A stretch of 64,000 nucleotides of DNA from Sphaerotilus hippei (GCF_003201595.1 NZ_QJJS01000013.1:1-64000), one strand, 5' to 3'; shown: positions 36,199 through 45,117, counted from the stretch's first letter. Notes: generated by a model not told the origin, from the letters alone. Program-made: numbers and translations.

Positions 36199-37701
36199 TT
36201 ACTGGAACGCCACTTCCGCGAAGCTGCGCAGCTTGCGGCTGTGCAGCTGGTCGAGGCGCTGCTGGCGCAGCAGGTCGACCGCGTGCATGCCGATGCGCAG
36301 GTGCTGGTCGACCCGCTCGCGGTAGAAGTGGTTGGCCATGCCGGGCAGCTTGATCTCGCCGTGCAGCGGCTTGTCGCTCACGCACAGCAGCGTGCCGTAG
36401 GGCACCCGCAGGCGGAAACCGTTGGCGGCGATGGTCGCGCTCTCCATGTCCAGCGCCACCGCGCGGCTCTGGCTGAAGCGCCGCGCCGGCGTGCTCTGGG
36501 CGTTGCGGAAGGGCAGCAGCTCCCAGTTGCGGTTGTCGGTGGAGGCGACGGTGCCGGTGCGCATGATCTTTTTCAGTTCGTAACCCGAGAGCTGGGTGAT
36601 CTCGGCCACCGCCGACTCGAGCGCGACCTGGATCTCGGCCAGCGGCGGGATCGGCACCCACAGCGGCAGCTCCTCGTCGAGCACGTGGTCCTCGCGCACG
36701 TAGCCGTGGGCGAGCACGTAGTCGCCCAGCTGCTGCGTGTTGCGCAGGCCGGCGCAGTGGCCGAGCATCAGCCAGGCGTGCGGGCGCAGCACCGCGATGT
36801 GGTCGGTGATGGTCTTGGCGTTGCTCGGGCCCACGCCGATGTTGACCATCGTGATGCCGCTGTGGCCGTGGCGCTTGAGGTGGTAGGCCGGCATCTGCGG
36901 CAGGCGGGGCGGCGTCGCCCCCAGCTCGTCGCCCGGCTCGGCGGCCAGGCCGGTGCGGCGCGTGACGACGTTGCCGGGTTCGACGAAGGCGACGTACTCG
37001 CTGGACTCGTCGGCCATCAGCTCATGGCCCAGGCGCACGAACTCGTCGATGTAGAACTGGTAGTTGGTGAAGAGCACGTAGTTCTGGAAGTGCTCCGGCA
37101 CCGTGCCGGTGTAGTGGCGCAGGCGGTGCAGCGAATAGTCGATGCGCGGGGCGGTGAACAGCGCCAGCGGGTGGCGCAGCGGGCCGCCGTCCGCGCCCGG
37201 CTGGGGCTCGTAGGTGCCGTTGGCGATGCCGTCGTCCATCGCCGCCAGGTCGGGCAGGTCGAACAGGTCGCTCAGGCGGGCCCGGCGCTCGCGGCTCATC
37301 GAGCCTTCGATGTGGTCGTTCTCGGCGAAGCTGAAGTGCACCGGGATCGGCTGGTTCGACAGCCCGACCTCCAGCGCCACGCCGTGGTTCTGCAGCAGCA
37401 GCCGGAACTGCTCGCGCAGGTAGTGGCGGAACAGGTCGGGCCGGGTCAGCGTGGTCTCGTAGACCCCGGGGCCGGCGACGAAGCCGAAGGCCAGCCGCGA
37501 GTCGGCCCGCTCGACCGTGTCCACCCGCACCCGCACGAAGGGGTAGCAGGCCCGCACCCGTTCGGTCAGGTCACGCCCGCCGACGAACTCCTGCAGCGAC
37601 TGCCGCAGGTGGGCGATGCCCGAGTCGTAGATGGCCTTGGCATGCGCGAGCGCGGCCTCGGCGTCGGTGAAGCTCTGGGTGGTGATCAGGGTGCGATGCA
37701 T
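36199..37701 (-). CDS. amn: AMP nucleosidase
   Basis: A 500-residue AMP nucleosidase that splits AMP into adenine and ribose 5-phosphate. It has an N-terminal regulatory domain and a C-terminal phosphorylase-like catalytic domain with MVNIGVGPSNAKT, AWLMLGHCAGLR and the active-site segment ALDMESATIAANGFR followed by LLCVSDKPLHGEIK. Length matches the roughly 480-500-residue family. It produces adenine, the substrate of the adenine deaminase-type enzyme at 13.1 kb, so the two could act in one purine salvage route. Confidence 0.95.
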   Translation of the reverse strand: MHRTLITTQSFTDAEAALAHAKAIYDSGIAHLRQSLQEFVGGRDLTERVRACYPFVRVRVDTVERADSRLAFGFVAGPGVYETTLTRPDLFRHYLREQFRLLLQNHGVALEVGLSNQPIPVHFSFAENDHIEGSMSRERRARLSDLFDLPDLAAMDDGIANGTYEPQPGADGGPLRHPLALFTAPRIDYSLHRLRHYTGTVPEHFQNYVLFTNYQFYIDEFVRLGHELMADESSEYVAFVEPGNVVTRRTGLAAEPGDELGATPPRLPQMPAYHLKRHGHSGITMVNIGVGPSNAKTITDHIAVLRPHAWLMLGHCAGLRNTQQLGDYVLAHGYVREDHVLDEELPLWVPIPPLAEIQVALESAVAEITQLSGYELKKIMRTGTVASTDNRNWELLPFRNAQSTPARRFSQSRAVALDMESATIAANGFRLRVPYGTLLCVSDKPLHGEIKLPGMANHFYRERVDQHLRIGMHAVDLLRQQRLDQLHSRKLRSFAEVAFQ

Positions 37702-37738
37702 GGGCCATTGTCACCCTGACCGGCCGGTTTCTGCCGGG

Positions 37739-38524
37739 TTACAGGCGGCCCAGCAGCTCGGCTTTCTTGCCGATGAACTCCTGCTCGCTCAGCAGGCCGC
37801 GCGAGTGCAGTTCGCCCAGGCGTTCGATCGACGCGAAGATCGCGTCCGCATCGCTCGGTGCACCGCTGGCCGGAGCGGCCGGCGGTGGCGCCACCGGTGG
37901 CGGCGGGGCGTAGGTCACCGGCTCGAAGGGCGGCGGGGCGATCGCCGGGGCCGGGATGGGCATCGGGGTCTGCACGGCCTGGCCGTTGCGCATCACCACC
38001 GGCAGGCTGCCCAGGTCGACGGTGCCGTACTGGCTCGACAGCGTGATGCCGCTGCCCGAGCCCTGCTGCTGCGAGAAGCCGCCGATGTGGTGGTCCAGCG
38101 TGTCGTAGACCCACACGTCGCCGCCGCTGTCGACCGCCAGGCGGCGGCTGTCGGCGAACCAGGCGTAGCGCAGCTGGTTCTGGCCGCCCGAGGCGCTGGG
38201 CGAGCCCAGGCCGTCGGGCCACCACGAGGTCGGCGCGACCGGCGCGGGGATCAGGTCGCGCTGGCTGGCCAGCAGCTGGCTGAGGTCGTTGCACAGCGCG
38301 TCGACCCGGCCCTTGAGCTGGTTGTTGAACATGTCGCCCAGCATGATCATGCCCCCGCGCATCCACTGGCCGCTGCCGGCGAACTCGCCGTGGCTGAACT
38401 GGGCCATGCTGCCGTTGCCGTGGTAGACGGCCCACAGCATGTGCGTGGTCGCGTCGATGCTGAAGCCGTGGCGGGATGCGATCTGCGCGATCGCCTGCTG
38501 GCCCTGCGGGCTGAGTTGTTGCAT
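37739..38524 (-). CDS. SHOCT-domain protein
   Basis: A 261-residue protein that begins with a helical region (LSPQGQQAIAQIASRHGF), has a central beta-rich part and a long Pro/Ala linker (about residues 185-225), and ends in a SHOCT-type short C-terminal helix-turn (ERLGELHSRGLLSEQEFIGKKAELL). SHOCT domains are short oligomerisation modules found at the ends of many bacterial proteins. The middle resembles no domain I can name. Function unknown. Confidence 0.75.
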   Translation of the reverse strand: MQQLSPQGQQAIAQIASRHGFSIDATTHMLWAVYHGNGSMAQFSHGEFAGSGQWMRGGMIMLGDMFNNQLKGRVDALCNDLSQLLASQRDLIPAPVAPTSWWPDGLGSPSASGGQNQLRYAWFADSRRLAVDSGGDVWVYDTLDHHIGGFSQQQGSGSGITLSSQYGTVDLGSLPVVMRNGQAVQTPMPIPAPAIAPPPFEPVTYAPPPPVAPPPAAPASGAPSDADAIFASIERLGELHSRGLLSEQEFIGKKAELLGRL

Positions 38525-38602
38525 GTCGGGCTGCTTTCTTGGGGGCTGGGAGGCGGCCCCGGATGGGACCAGACTATCAGACTGTGATGGCGGAGCCGGG
38601 GT

Positions 38603-40186
38603 TCAGGGTGACGCGGGGTCGGCCGCGGCGGCGTAGCGCTCGCGCCCGGGCTGGGCCTTGCAGGGCTGGCGCAGCACCCGCAGCAGCTGCCGGGCCTCGC
38701 CGAGGTCGCCGGCCTCGGCCTGCCGGACGGCCTGCTGCAGCAGGTGCTGGCGGGGCACGTAGAGCGGATTGACCCGGTGCATGCGGGCGGCGCGGCCGAG
38801 GTCGTCGATGCTGCCTTCGGCGACCAGGCGGGCCCGGTAGTCGCGCACCCAGGCGTCGAATTCCGGCAGCACCCGCGCGAACGAGTCGCGCACGCCGTGG
38901 GCCACCCGGTCGGACACCGCCTGGATCAGCGCCAGCGCCCGGAAGGTGCGGGTGAAGTCGCAGCGCCCGGCCTGCATCAGCGTGAGCAGGCGGTTGAGCA
39001 GCGCCTGGTCCTCCGGCCGTTCGGTCGCCAGGCCCAGCTTGGCGCGCCAGCGCAGCATCACCTCGCGGTTGTACCGGGCCGAATAGGCCGGCAGCAGCGC
39101 CTGGGCCAGCGCGCGCGCCTGCGGCCAGTCGCTGCGGTCCTGCTCCCCGGTCTCGTGGGCCAGCAGCGGCAGGCAGGCGTCGAGCAGGCGCTCGCAGTTC
39201 CAGCGCCCGACGCGGGCCTGTTCGCCGTAGGCGTAGCGGCCTTCGCCATCGGCCGGATTGCAGACGTGGTGATCGCGGAAACGCTCCATGAAACCGAACG
39301 GGCCGTAGTCGAGCGTCAGGCCGAGCACGGAGAAGTTGTCGGTGTTCATCACGCCGTGGCAGAAGCCCAGCGTCTGCCACGTCGCGATCAGCCGGGCGGT
39401 GCGGCCCAGCACGTCGGTGAGCCAGCGGCCATGGCGCTGCGGCGTCCCGGCCAGATCGGGCCAGTGCGCCGCGATGACCTGATCGGCCAGCCGCAGCAGG
39501 CCGTGGAACTCGGTCGCCGGCGGGGGCAGGGCCGTGCTGCGCCGGTTCGCCCCGGGCGCGCCCAGCCCCCCGAGGCCGTGGTATTCCAGATGGCCGAAGC
39601 GCACGAATCCGGGCGCCGTGCGACACAGCACCGCGGCCGGCTCCGGGCGCTCCCGCTCGATCACCAGTCCGGTGCCCGTCAGGCTGAGCGCGCGGGTGGT
39701 GGGCACGCCCAGCGCGGCCATGGCCTCGCTGGCGAGGTATTCACGCAGCGCCGAGCCGAGGGTGCAGCGCCCGTCGAGCCCGCGGCTCCACGGCGTCGGG
39801 CCGCTGCCCTTGAGCTGCAGCTCGGTGTGGTGGCCGGTGGCGGCGGTGATCTCGGCGATCAGCAGCGCACGCCCGTCACCGAGCTGGCGCACCGGGTTGC
39901 CGAACTGGTGCCCGGCGTAGACCGAGGCGGTCGCGCCGTAACCCGGCCAGGGGTGCTGGCCCGACAGCACCGCCAGTCCGTCGGGGGTCTGCAGCCAGTC
40001 CAGCGGCAGGCCGAGCTGCTGGGCCAGCGTCTCGTTGTAGAGCAGCGCGTGGGCGCCGGGCACCGGCTGGGGCGCGACCTCCACCGACCAGGGGGCACCG
40101 AGGGCCGCCCATCGGCGGTCCGGGGGCGTCAGCAGCTCGGGCAGCGGGGCCGGGCTGCGGGGAGGGGCGGGGTCTCGAAGGATCAC
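38603..40186 (-). CDS. selO: Protein adenylyltransferase SelO (YdiU/UPF0061)
   Basis: A 527-residue pseudokinase-fold AMP transferase that AMPylates protein Ser/Thr/Tyr residues. Conserved segments are VYAGHQFGNPVRQLGDGRA, LQLKGSGPTPWSRG, GRCTLGSALREYLASEAM and MNTDNFSVLGLTLDYGPFGF. The length is slightly above the usual 480-500. The C-terminus has no terminal Cys/Sec motif of the type seen in eukaryotic SelO. The start is GTG at 40186. It stands alone between a SHOCT gene and a GNAT gene. Confidence 0.94.
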   Translation of the reverse strand: MILRDPAPPRSPAPLPELLTPPDRRWAALGAPWSVEVAPQPVPGAHALLYNETLAQQLGLPLDWLQTPDGLAVLSGQHPWPGYGATASVYAGHQFGNPVRQLGDGRALLIAEITAATGHHTELQLKGSGPTPWSRGLDGRCTLGSALREYLASEAMAALGVPTTRALSLTGTGLVIERERPEPAAVLCRTAPGFVRFGHLEYHGLGGLGAPGANRRSTALPPPATEFHGLLRLADQVIAAHWPDLAGTPQRHGRWLTDVLGRTARLIATWQTLGFCHGVMNTDNFSVLGLTLDYGPFGFMERFRDHHVCNPADGEGRYAYGEQARVGRWNCERLLDACLPLLAHETGEQDRSDWPQARALAQALLPAYSARYNREVMLRWRAKLGLATERPEDQALLNRLLTLMQAGRCDFTRTFRALALIQAVSDRVAHGVRDSFARVLPEFDAWVRDYRARLVAEGSIDDLGRAARMHRVNPLYVPRQHLLQQAVRQAEAGDLGEARQLLRVLRQPCKAQPGRERYAAAADPASP

Positions 40187-40336
40187 GGAAGCACTGCGGG
40201 TCGACGGGGCCGGGCGGGTTGACCGCGATGGTGGGGCGCCAGCATGTCAGCCGTGCGGGTCCGATCGGGACGGTGCGGCGACCTGCCGGCGCGGGCGGGG
40301 CATTCACGCCCGCAACGCATGCAAGACGGGTGCCCG

Positions 40337-40903
40337 TCAGCCCGGCGTCGGTCGCACGGCCGCGTAGAGCCAGACGTCGCGTGGCTGGTCGCTGATGTTG
40401 GGGTGCAGGCTGTGGCGGCGCATCAGGCCCTCGCGCTCGAAGCCCTGGCGCTCGAGCAGGCGCGCCGACGCCAGGTTGTCGACGTCACACACCGCGTCGA
40501 TGCGCCACAGCCCCGGGTGCAGGCGCCAGGCCTGCTCCAGCACCGCGGCCAGCGCCTCGCTCATCAGCCCCTGTCCCCAGCGGTCGCGGGCCAGCAGGTA
40601 GCCCAGCCGCAGGTGGTGTGCCGGCCCGTCCAGCCGCTGCGGGGTCAGGCTGACCAGGCCGATCGAGCGCGCCGGACTCGCCGGCTCGTCGGTCAGCAGC
40701 AGCCAGGTCCATGCACTGCGCTTGTGCCAGCGCGACTCCTCCCAGCCCAGCTGCACCCGGGTCTGGTGGGCGTCGGCGTGCGGGCGCAGGCCGAGGTAGC
40801 GCAGCACGTGCGTGTCGCGGGCCCAGCCGTCGTAGGCCGCCGCGGCGTCACTGGTGCGGGGCGGCCGCAGCCGCAGTCGGGGCGTGTGCAGGTCCGCTTG
40901 CAT
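40337..40903 (-). CDS. GNAT-family N-acetyltransferase (RimJ/RimL-like)
   Basis: A 188-residue GNAT acetyltransferase of the RimJ/RimL group (N-terminus TPRLRLRPPRTSDAAA). The acetyl-CoA binding segment is LARDRWGQGLMSEALAAVLEQA and the C-terminal VDNLASARLLERQGFEREG is the second family signature. The substrate is unknown. It is divergent from the HepT-like small gene 71 bases away. Confidence 0.9.
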   Translation of the reverse strand: MQADLHTPRLRLRPPRTSDAAAAYDGWARDTHVLRYLGLRPHADAHQTRVQLGWEESRWHKRSAWTWLLLTDEPASPARSIGLVSLTPQRLDGPAHHLRLGYLLARDRWGQGLMSEALAAVLEQAWRLHPGLWRIDAVCDVDNLASARLLERQGFEREGLMRRHSLHPNISDQPRDVWLYAAVRPTPG

Positions 40904-40974
40904 GCGCCGGGACTAGCCAGCCGCGTGCCAGCCCGGGTCGGCACGCCTGGCTCGGAAGATGCATCGAGGCGTTC

Positions 40975-41325
40975 ATGATCACCGCACCGATGTTGGATTT
41001 GATACAACGCGCCGGCGAAGGTGTGCTGACCCTGACAGAAGACGTCAGCGAAGCCGACTTCCTGCGCTCCCGCCTGACCCGCAACGAGACCCGCCGCCAG
41101 ATGGCCCTGCTGGCCGACAGCCTGCTCGGCCTGCCCGAGGCCGCCCGCGCCTGCATGCCCGAGATCGACTGGGCGATCTGGCACACCACCCGCGTGGAGC
41201 TCGACCGGATCGGCCCCACCCACGACGAGGCGCTCTGGTTCGGCGCGCGCTCGCTGGTGCCGGCGACCCTCAGCTGGCTGCGGGTCTACCGCCAGGAAAG
41301 GCCCGAGCTGTTCCGCTGGGGCTGA
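40975..41325 (+). CDS. HepT-like (HEPN/DUF86-type) small protein, probably degenerate
   Basis: A 116-residue helical protein resembling the HepT/DUF86 family in overall layout. Its PEIDWAIW segment corresponds to the PEIPWREI of that family. HepT RNase toxins carry Arg-x4-His just after this; here the aligned stretch reads RVELDR (from Arg73), with Arg in place of the His, although RIGPTH follows (Arg78 to His84). No MntA-like nucleotidyltransferase partner is adjacent. GAGG stands five bases before the ATG. It could also be a secretion-unrelated DUF; the family call is my inference from weak similarity. Confidence 0.55.
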   Translation: MITAPMLDLIQRAGEGVLTLTEDVSEADFLRSRLTRNETRRQMALLADSLLGLPEAARACMPEIDWAIWHTTRVELDRIGPTHDEALWFGARSLVPATLSWLRVYRQERPELFRWG

Positions 41326-41365
41326 GCACCCGGGTCGGCCCCTCATCGGGGGGCTGCTGTCCGAC

Positions 41366-41378
41366 ATGTAAACAAATG
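41366..41378 (+). promoter_or_regulatory. AT-rich motif, copy 1, before the HlyD-PCAT operon
   Basis: ATGTAAACAAATG, 40 bases before the adaptor ATG. The same 13 bases occur on the - strand in front of the peptide gene at 45245-45257. Here a GTTTAC at 41392 forms an inverted pair with its GTAAAC. The stretch is unusually AT-rich for this chromosome. It may be a regulator-binding site or part of a promoter. Confidence 0.65.
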
Positions 41379-41418
41379 CAAAATGTGTGACGTTTACCTG
41401 TGAGACCGACCCCCTTCC

Positions 41419-42717
41419 ATGACCGCACCCGGCGCGCCCGACTCCGCTGACGCTTCACCCCTGTTCCGATCCGAGGTCATCGAGGGCCGCCGGCCGCAGA
41501 TGACCGGCGAGGTCCTGCTCACCGCCCGCCGGGCCAGCCGCTGGGCGGCCGGGCTGGCCGGGGTGTCGGCGCTGGCGCTGGTGACGCTGGTGGCGGCGGG
41601 CAGTTACACCCGGCGCGCGGCGGTGTCGGGTTACCTGGCGCCCGACCAGGGGGTCGTGCGCCTGTATGCCCCCGCCACGGCCACCGTGCTGGAGCAGCGG
41701 GTGCGCGAGGGGCAGCAGGTCGATAAGGGCGAGGTGCTCTACGTGCTCAGCACCGACCGCATCGGCCCGGGCGAGGTCGACTACCAGCAGGCCATCAGCG
41801 GCACGCTCGAGGAGCGGCGGCGTTCGCTGGAGGTCGAGCGCCAGGCCGTCGACGGGGCCGGGGTGGTCGACCTGCAGGCCCTGCGCCAGCGGCTGCAGGT
41901 GAGCCGCCACGAGCGTGAGCAGCTGGGCCGCCAGCTGCAGGCGCTGGAGCTGCAGATCCAGGGCGCCGAGGAGACCCGGCTGCGCTACCGCGACCTGTTC
42001 CAGCAGGGCCTGGTGACCCGTGACGTCTGGCAGGACAAGGAGCGCGAGACGCTCGAGCTGCGCCAGCGCCTGCAGGGCCTGGTGCGCGAGCAGCTGGCGC
42101 TGCAGCGCCTGGGCGTGGAGCTGGGCCAGCAGCTGGAGGCCGCCCAGGCCCGCCGGGTGACGCAGCAGCAGTCGCTCGGCCGTGAGCTGGCGGCGCTGCG
42201 CGAGCAGTACACCGGCTCCGAGGCGCGCCGCCGGGTGATCGTCACGGCGCCCCACGGCGGGCGGGCGACCCTCGTGCAGGGCCTGCCCGGCAGCACCGTC
42301 GACGGCAGCCGTCCGCTGCTCACGCTGCTGCCCGAGCAGGTCACGCTGCAGGCCCAGCTGTATGCGCCCAGCCGGGCGGTCGGCTTCATCCGGCCCGGCA
42401 CCTCGGTCTGGCTGCGCCACGAGGCCTATCCGTACCAGAAGTTCGGCCACCAGGAAGGCGAGGTGGTGTCGGTGTCGACCTTCCCGGCCGAGCTCGACGA
42501 GCTGGTCGGCCTGGCCGCGTTCGCCGATGCCGCCAACCGCGAGCCGCTGTACGCGATCACGGTGCGCCTGCGCAGCCAGTCGATGCCGGTGCAGGGCCAG
42601 GCCCAGCCGCTGAGGCCGGGGCTGCGTGTCCAGGCCGACCTGATGATGGAGCGGCGCCGGCTCTACGAGTGGATGCTCGAGCCGCTGTTCGGGCTGCGCC
42701 GGGCGGTGTCGCTGTGA
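41419..42717 (+). CDS. HlyD/CvaA-type adaptor for peptide export
   Basis: A 432-residue membrane-fusion protein of the CvaA/HlyD type used with peptidase-containing ABC exporters. A transmembrane segment lies near residues 38-60 (AGLAGVSALALVTLVAAG), followed by a lipoyl half, a long coiled coil (about 125-260) and the C-terminal lipoyl and barrel parts (KFGHQEGEVVSVSTFP). The next gene overlaps its stop (GTGA). No TolC-like gene is next to it, so the channel must be encoded elsewhere. I see no strong ribosome site. Confidence 0.9.
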   Translation: MTAPGAPDSADASPLFRSEVIEGRRPQMTGEVLLTARRASRWAAGLAGVSALALVTLVAAGSYTRRAAVSGYLAPDQGVVRLYAPATATVLEQRVREGQQVDKGEVLYVLSTDRIGPGEVDYQQAISGTLEERRRSLEVERQAVDGAGVVDLQALRQRLQVSRHEREQLGRQLQALELQIQGAEETRLRYRDLFQQGLVTRDVWQDKERETLELRQRLQGLVREQLALQRLGVELGQQLEAAQARRVTQQQSLGRELAALREQYTGSEARRRVIVTAPHGGRATLVQGLPGSTVDGSRPLLTLLPEQVTLQAQLYAPSRAVGFIRPGTSVWLRHEAYPYQKFGHQEGEVVSVSTFPAELDELVGLAAFADAANREPLYAITVRLRSQSMPVQGQAQPLRPGLRVQADLMMERRRLYEWMLEPLFGLRRAVSL

Positions 42718-44894
42718 GCGCGTCCTGGCGTTCGCCGCTGCAGGACAGCCTGCGCATGGCGCTGGCGATGCGTGCCGGCGTGCCGCTGGTGCTGCAGACC
42801 GAGGCGGCCGAGTGTGGCCTGGCCTGCCTGGCGATGGTGCTGGGCCATTTCGGCGTGCGCACCGATCTGGTGGCGCTGCGCCAGCGCCACCAGGTGTCGA
42901 TGGCCGGGGTCACCCTCGGCGGGCTGATCGGCATGGCGGCGCAGGAGCAGCTGGGCACCCGCGCGCTGCGCCTGGAGGTCGACGAGCTGTCCCAGCTGCG
43001 CCTGCCCTGCGTGCTGCACTGGGACCTGGGGCACTTCGTGGTGCTCAAGTCCTGCGATGCGCGCTCGGCGGTGATCCTCGACCCGGCCCGTGGCGAGCGC
43101 CGGGTCGGGCACCACGAGCTGTCGGCGCATTTCACCGGCGTGGCGCTGGAGCTGTGGCCGGCCGAGGGCTTCCGGCCGCGCAGCGAGCGCACCCGCGTGT
43201 CCGTGCGCCAGCTGATCGGCCAGATCCGCGGCGCCCCGGCCATCGCCGTGCAGCTGCTGACGATGTCGATCGCGCTGGAGCTGTTCGGCCTGGCCCACCC
43301 GCAGTTCATGCAGTGGGTCACCGACCAGGTGCTGGTGTCGCGCGACGAGCCGCTGCTGACCGTGCTGGCGCTGGGCTTCGTGCTGATCACCGTGGTGGAG
43401 CAGGGCCTGGCGCTGATGCGCTCCTGGCTGCTGGAGACGATCTCGGCGTCGGTGCGCCTGCAGTGGCGCAGCAACGTGCTGCGCCACCTGATGCACCTGC
43501 CGGTGACCTGGTTCCAGAAGCGCCACCTGGGCGACGTGATGTCGCGCTTCAACGCGATCGACCACATCCAGCAGGTGCTGACCACCACCTTCGTCGAGGC
43601 CACGCTCGACGGCGTGATGGCGCTGTTCGCGCTGGTGCTGATGGCGCTCTACAGCCCGAAGCTGGCGGCCGTGGCCGTCGCCTCGGTGCTGCTGTACGTG
43701 CTGGTGCAGGCGCTGCTGTTCAAGCCGCTGCTGCGCGCCCGCGAGGAGGAGATCGTGCGCGAGGCGACGCAGTCCTCGCACGTGCTGGAGTCGCTGCGCG
43801 GCGTGCGGGCGCTCAAGCTGTTCGGGCGCCAGGCCGAGCGGCTGGCGCACTGGCAGAGCCTGCTGGCCGCCGAGCTCAATGCCGGCCTGCGGGTGCGCTC
43901 CATCCAGCTGCTGCGTGGCCTGGCGCGCGGCCTGACGTCGGGCCTGGCCACGATCGCGCTGCTGTGGCTGGGCGCGGGCGACGTGCTGCAGGGTGAACTC
44001 ACGCTGGGCATGCTGCTGGCGTTCATCGCCTACCGCACGCAGTTCGACACCCGCATGACCGACCTGGTGGCCCGGCTGATGGACCTGCGGCTGCTGAGGC
44101 TGGAGGCCGAGCGCCTCGCCGACATCGTGCTCACGCCCACCGAGCTGGCCGAGCAGGGCATCCACCGCCTGGCCCACCTGCCGCTGGGGGCGGCGCGCCA
44201 GGTCAGCTTCCGGCAGCTGCGCTTCCGCTATGCCGACCAGGAGCCGTTCATCCTCGACGGCATCGACCTCGAGATCCCGGAGGGCCAGTGCATCGCCATC
44301 GTCGGCCCGTCGGGCTGCGGCAAGACCACGCTGATCAACCTGCTGCTCGGCGACCTGAAACCCACCAGCGGCGACGTGCTGGTGGCCGGCGTGTCGCTGC
44401 AGCGCCTGGGGCGCACCGCCTGGCGGGGCGAGCTGGCCGCGGTGATGCAGGACGACGCGCTGTTCGCCGGCACGATGGCCGACAACATCTGCTTCTTCGA
44501 CCCCGAGCCCGATCACGCGCTGATCGAGCAGGCGGCCCGGCTGGCCGCGATCTGGGACGACATCACCGCCATGCCGATGGGCCTGCAGACGCTGACCGGC
44601 GACATGGGCACGACGCTGTCGGGCGGGCAGAAGCAGCGCATCCTGCTGGCCCGCGCGCTCTACAAGCGGCCCCGCGTGCTGGTGCTCGACGAGGCGACCA
44701 GCCACCTCGACGTGCTGCGCGAGGCCCGGGTCAACGCCGCGATCGCCCGCATGGGCATCACCCGCATCGTCGTGGCCCACCGGCCGGAGACGGTGGCCGC
44801 CGCCTCGCGGGTGGTGGCCCTGCAGTCCGGCCGCATCGTCTTCGATGGCGCGCCCGCCGAATACCTGGACCGGCTGCGGCGCACGCCGCCATGA
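42714..44894 (+). CDS. C39-peptidase-containing ABC transporter (PCAT; bacteriocin export)
   Basis: A 726-residue ABC exporter with an N-terminal C39 cysteine peptidase (about residues 15-150), a transmembrane domain (about 170-450) and an ATPase. The protease residues are Gln28, Cys34 (AAECGLACLAM), His107 (GHFVVL) and Asp123 (DPARGERRV). Walker A GPSGCGKTT starts near 531, the signature is LSGGQKQRI and Walker B is VLVLDEATSHLD. Such proteins cut double-glycine leaders and export the peptide. The start is GTG within GTGA, coupled to the adaptor. The peptide gene facing it carries a matching leader. Confidence 0.95.
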   Translation: MSASWRSPLQDSLRMALAMRAGVPLVLQTEAAECGLACLAMVLGHFGVRTDLVALRQRHQVSMAGVTLGGLIGMAAQEQLGTRALRLEVDELSQLRLPCVLHWDLGHFVVLKSCDARSAVILDPARGERRVGHHELSAHFTGVALELWPAEGFRPRSERTRVSVRQLIGQIRGAPAIAVQLLTMSIALELFGLAHPQFMQWVTDQVLVSRDEPLLTVLALGFVLITVVEQGLALMRSWLLETISASVRLQWRSNVLRHLMHLPVTWFQKRHLGDVMSRFNAIDHIQQVLTTTFVEATLDGVMALFALVLMALYSPKLAAVAVASVLLYVLVQALLFKPLLRAREEEIVREATQSSHVLESLRGVRALKLFGRQAERLAHWQSLLAAELNAGLRVRSIQLLRGLARGLTSGLATIALLWLGAGDVLQGELTLGMLLAFIAYRTQFDTRMTDLVARLMDLRLLRLEAERLADIVLTPTELAEQGIHRLAHLPLGAARQVSFRQLRFRYADQEPFILDGIDLEIPEGQCIAIVGPSGCGKTTLINLLLGDLKPTSGDVLVAGVSLQRLGRTAWRGELAAVMQDDALFAGTMADNICFFDPEPDHALIEQAARLAAIWDDITAMPMGLQTLTGDMGTTLSGGQKQRILLARALYKRPRVLVLDEATSHLDVLREARVNAAIARMGITRIVVAHRPETVAAASRVVALQSGRIVFDGAPAEYLDRLRRTPP

Positions 44895-44917
44895 AAAAAG
44901 CCGCCCGCAGGCGGCTT
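44894..44917 (-). terminator. Intrinsic terminator of the peptide gene
   Basis: On the - strand an eight-base stem (AAGCCGCC with GGCGGCTT, four-base loop) ends in a run of T, a textbook rho-independent terminator 21 bases after the peptide stop. The last base of the T tract overlaps the stop codon of the convergent transporter gene. Confidence 0.85.
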
Positions 44918-44937
44918 GGCATGACGGCCCGGGCCGA

Positions 44938-45117
44938 TCAGCGGCAGGTCGGGGCCGGAGCCGGCTGGCAAGGAGCCGGTGCGGGGGCCGGGGCCGGCGC
45001 GCAGTAGCTGCTCGACTTGAAGCTGAACAGCGAGAAGATGGACTTGAACAGACCACCGGTCAGGCAGAACGTGCCACCGGAAACGGCTTGCAGTTCGTTG
45101 CTCTTGAGTTCGCGCAT
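44938..45117 (-). CDS. Double-glycine leader precursor peptide (bacteriocin/microcin-like)
   Basis: A 59-residue precursor. The leader MRELKSNELQAVSGG is a textbook C39 substrate: Leu -12, Glu -8, Leu -7, Val -4 and GG at the cut. The 44-residue core begins TFCLTGGLFKSIFSLFSFK, has four cysteines (core positions 3, 24, 35, 43), an Ala-Pro repeat (APAPAPAPAP from position 25, PAPAP from 37), two Lys, one Arg and no acidic residue, so it is cationic. A second GG in LTGG is a possible alternative cut. AGGAGG stands seven bases before the ATG. It converges on the PCAT gene, its likely exporter. Bactericidal action is inference; signalling is possible. No immunity gene is obvious. Confidence 0.85.
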   Translation of the reverse strand: MRELKSNELQAVSGGTFCLTGGLFKSIFSLFSFKSSSYCAPAPAPAPAPCQPAPAPTCR

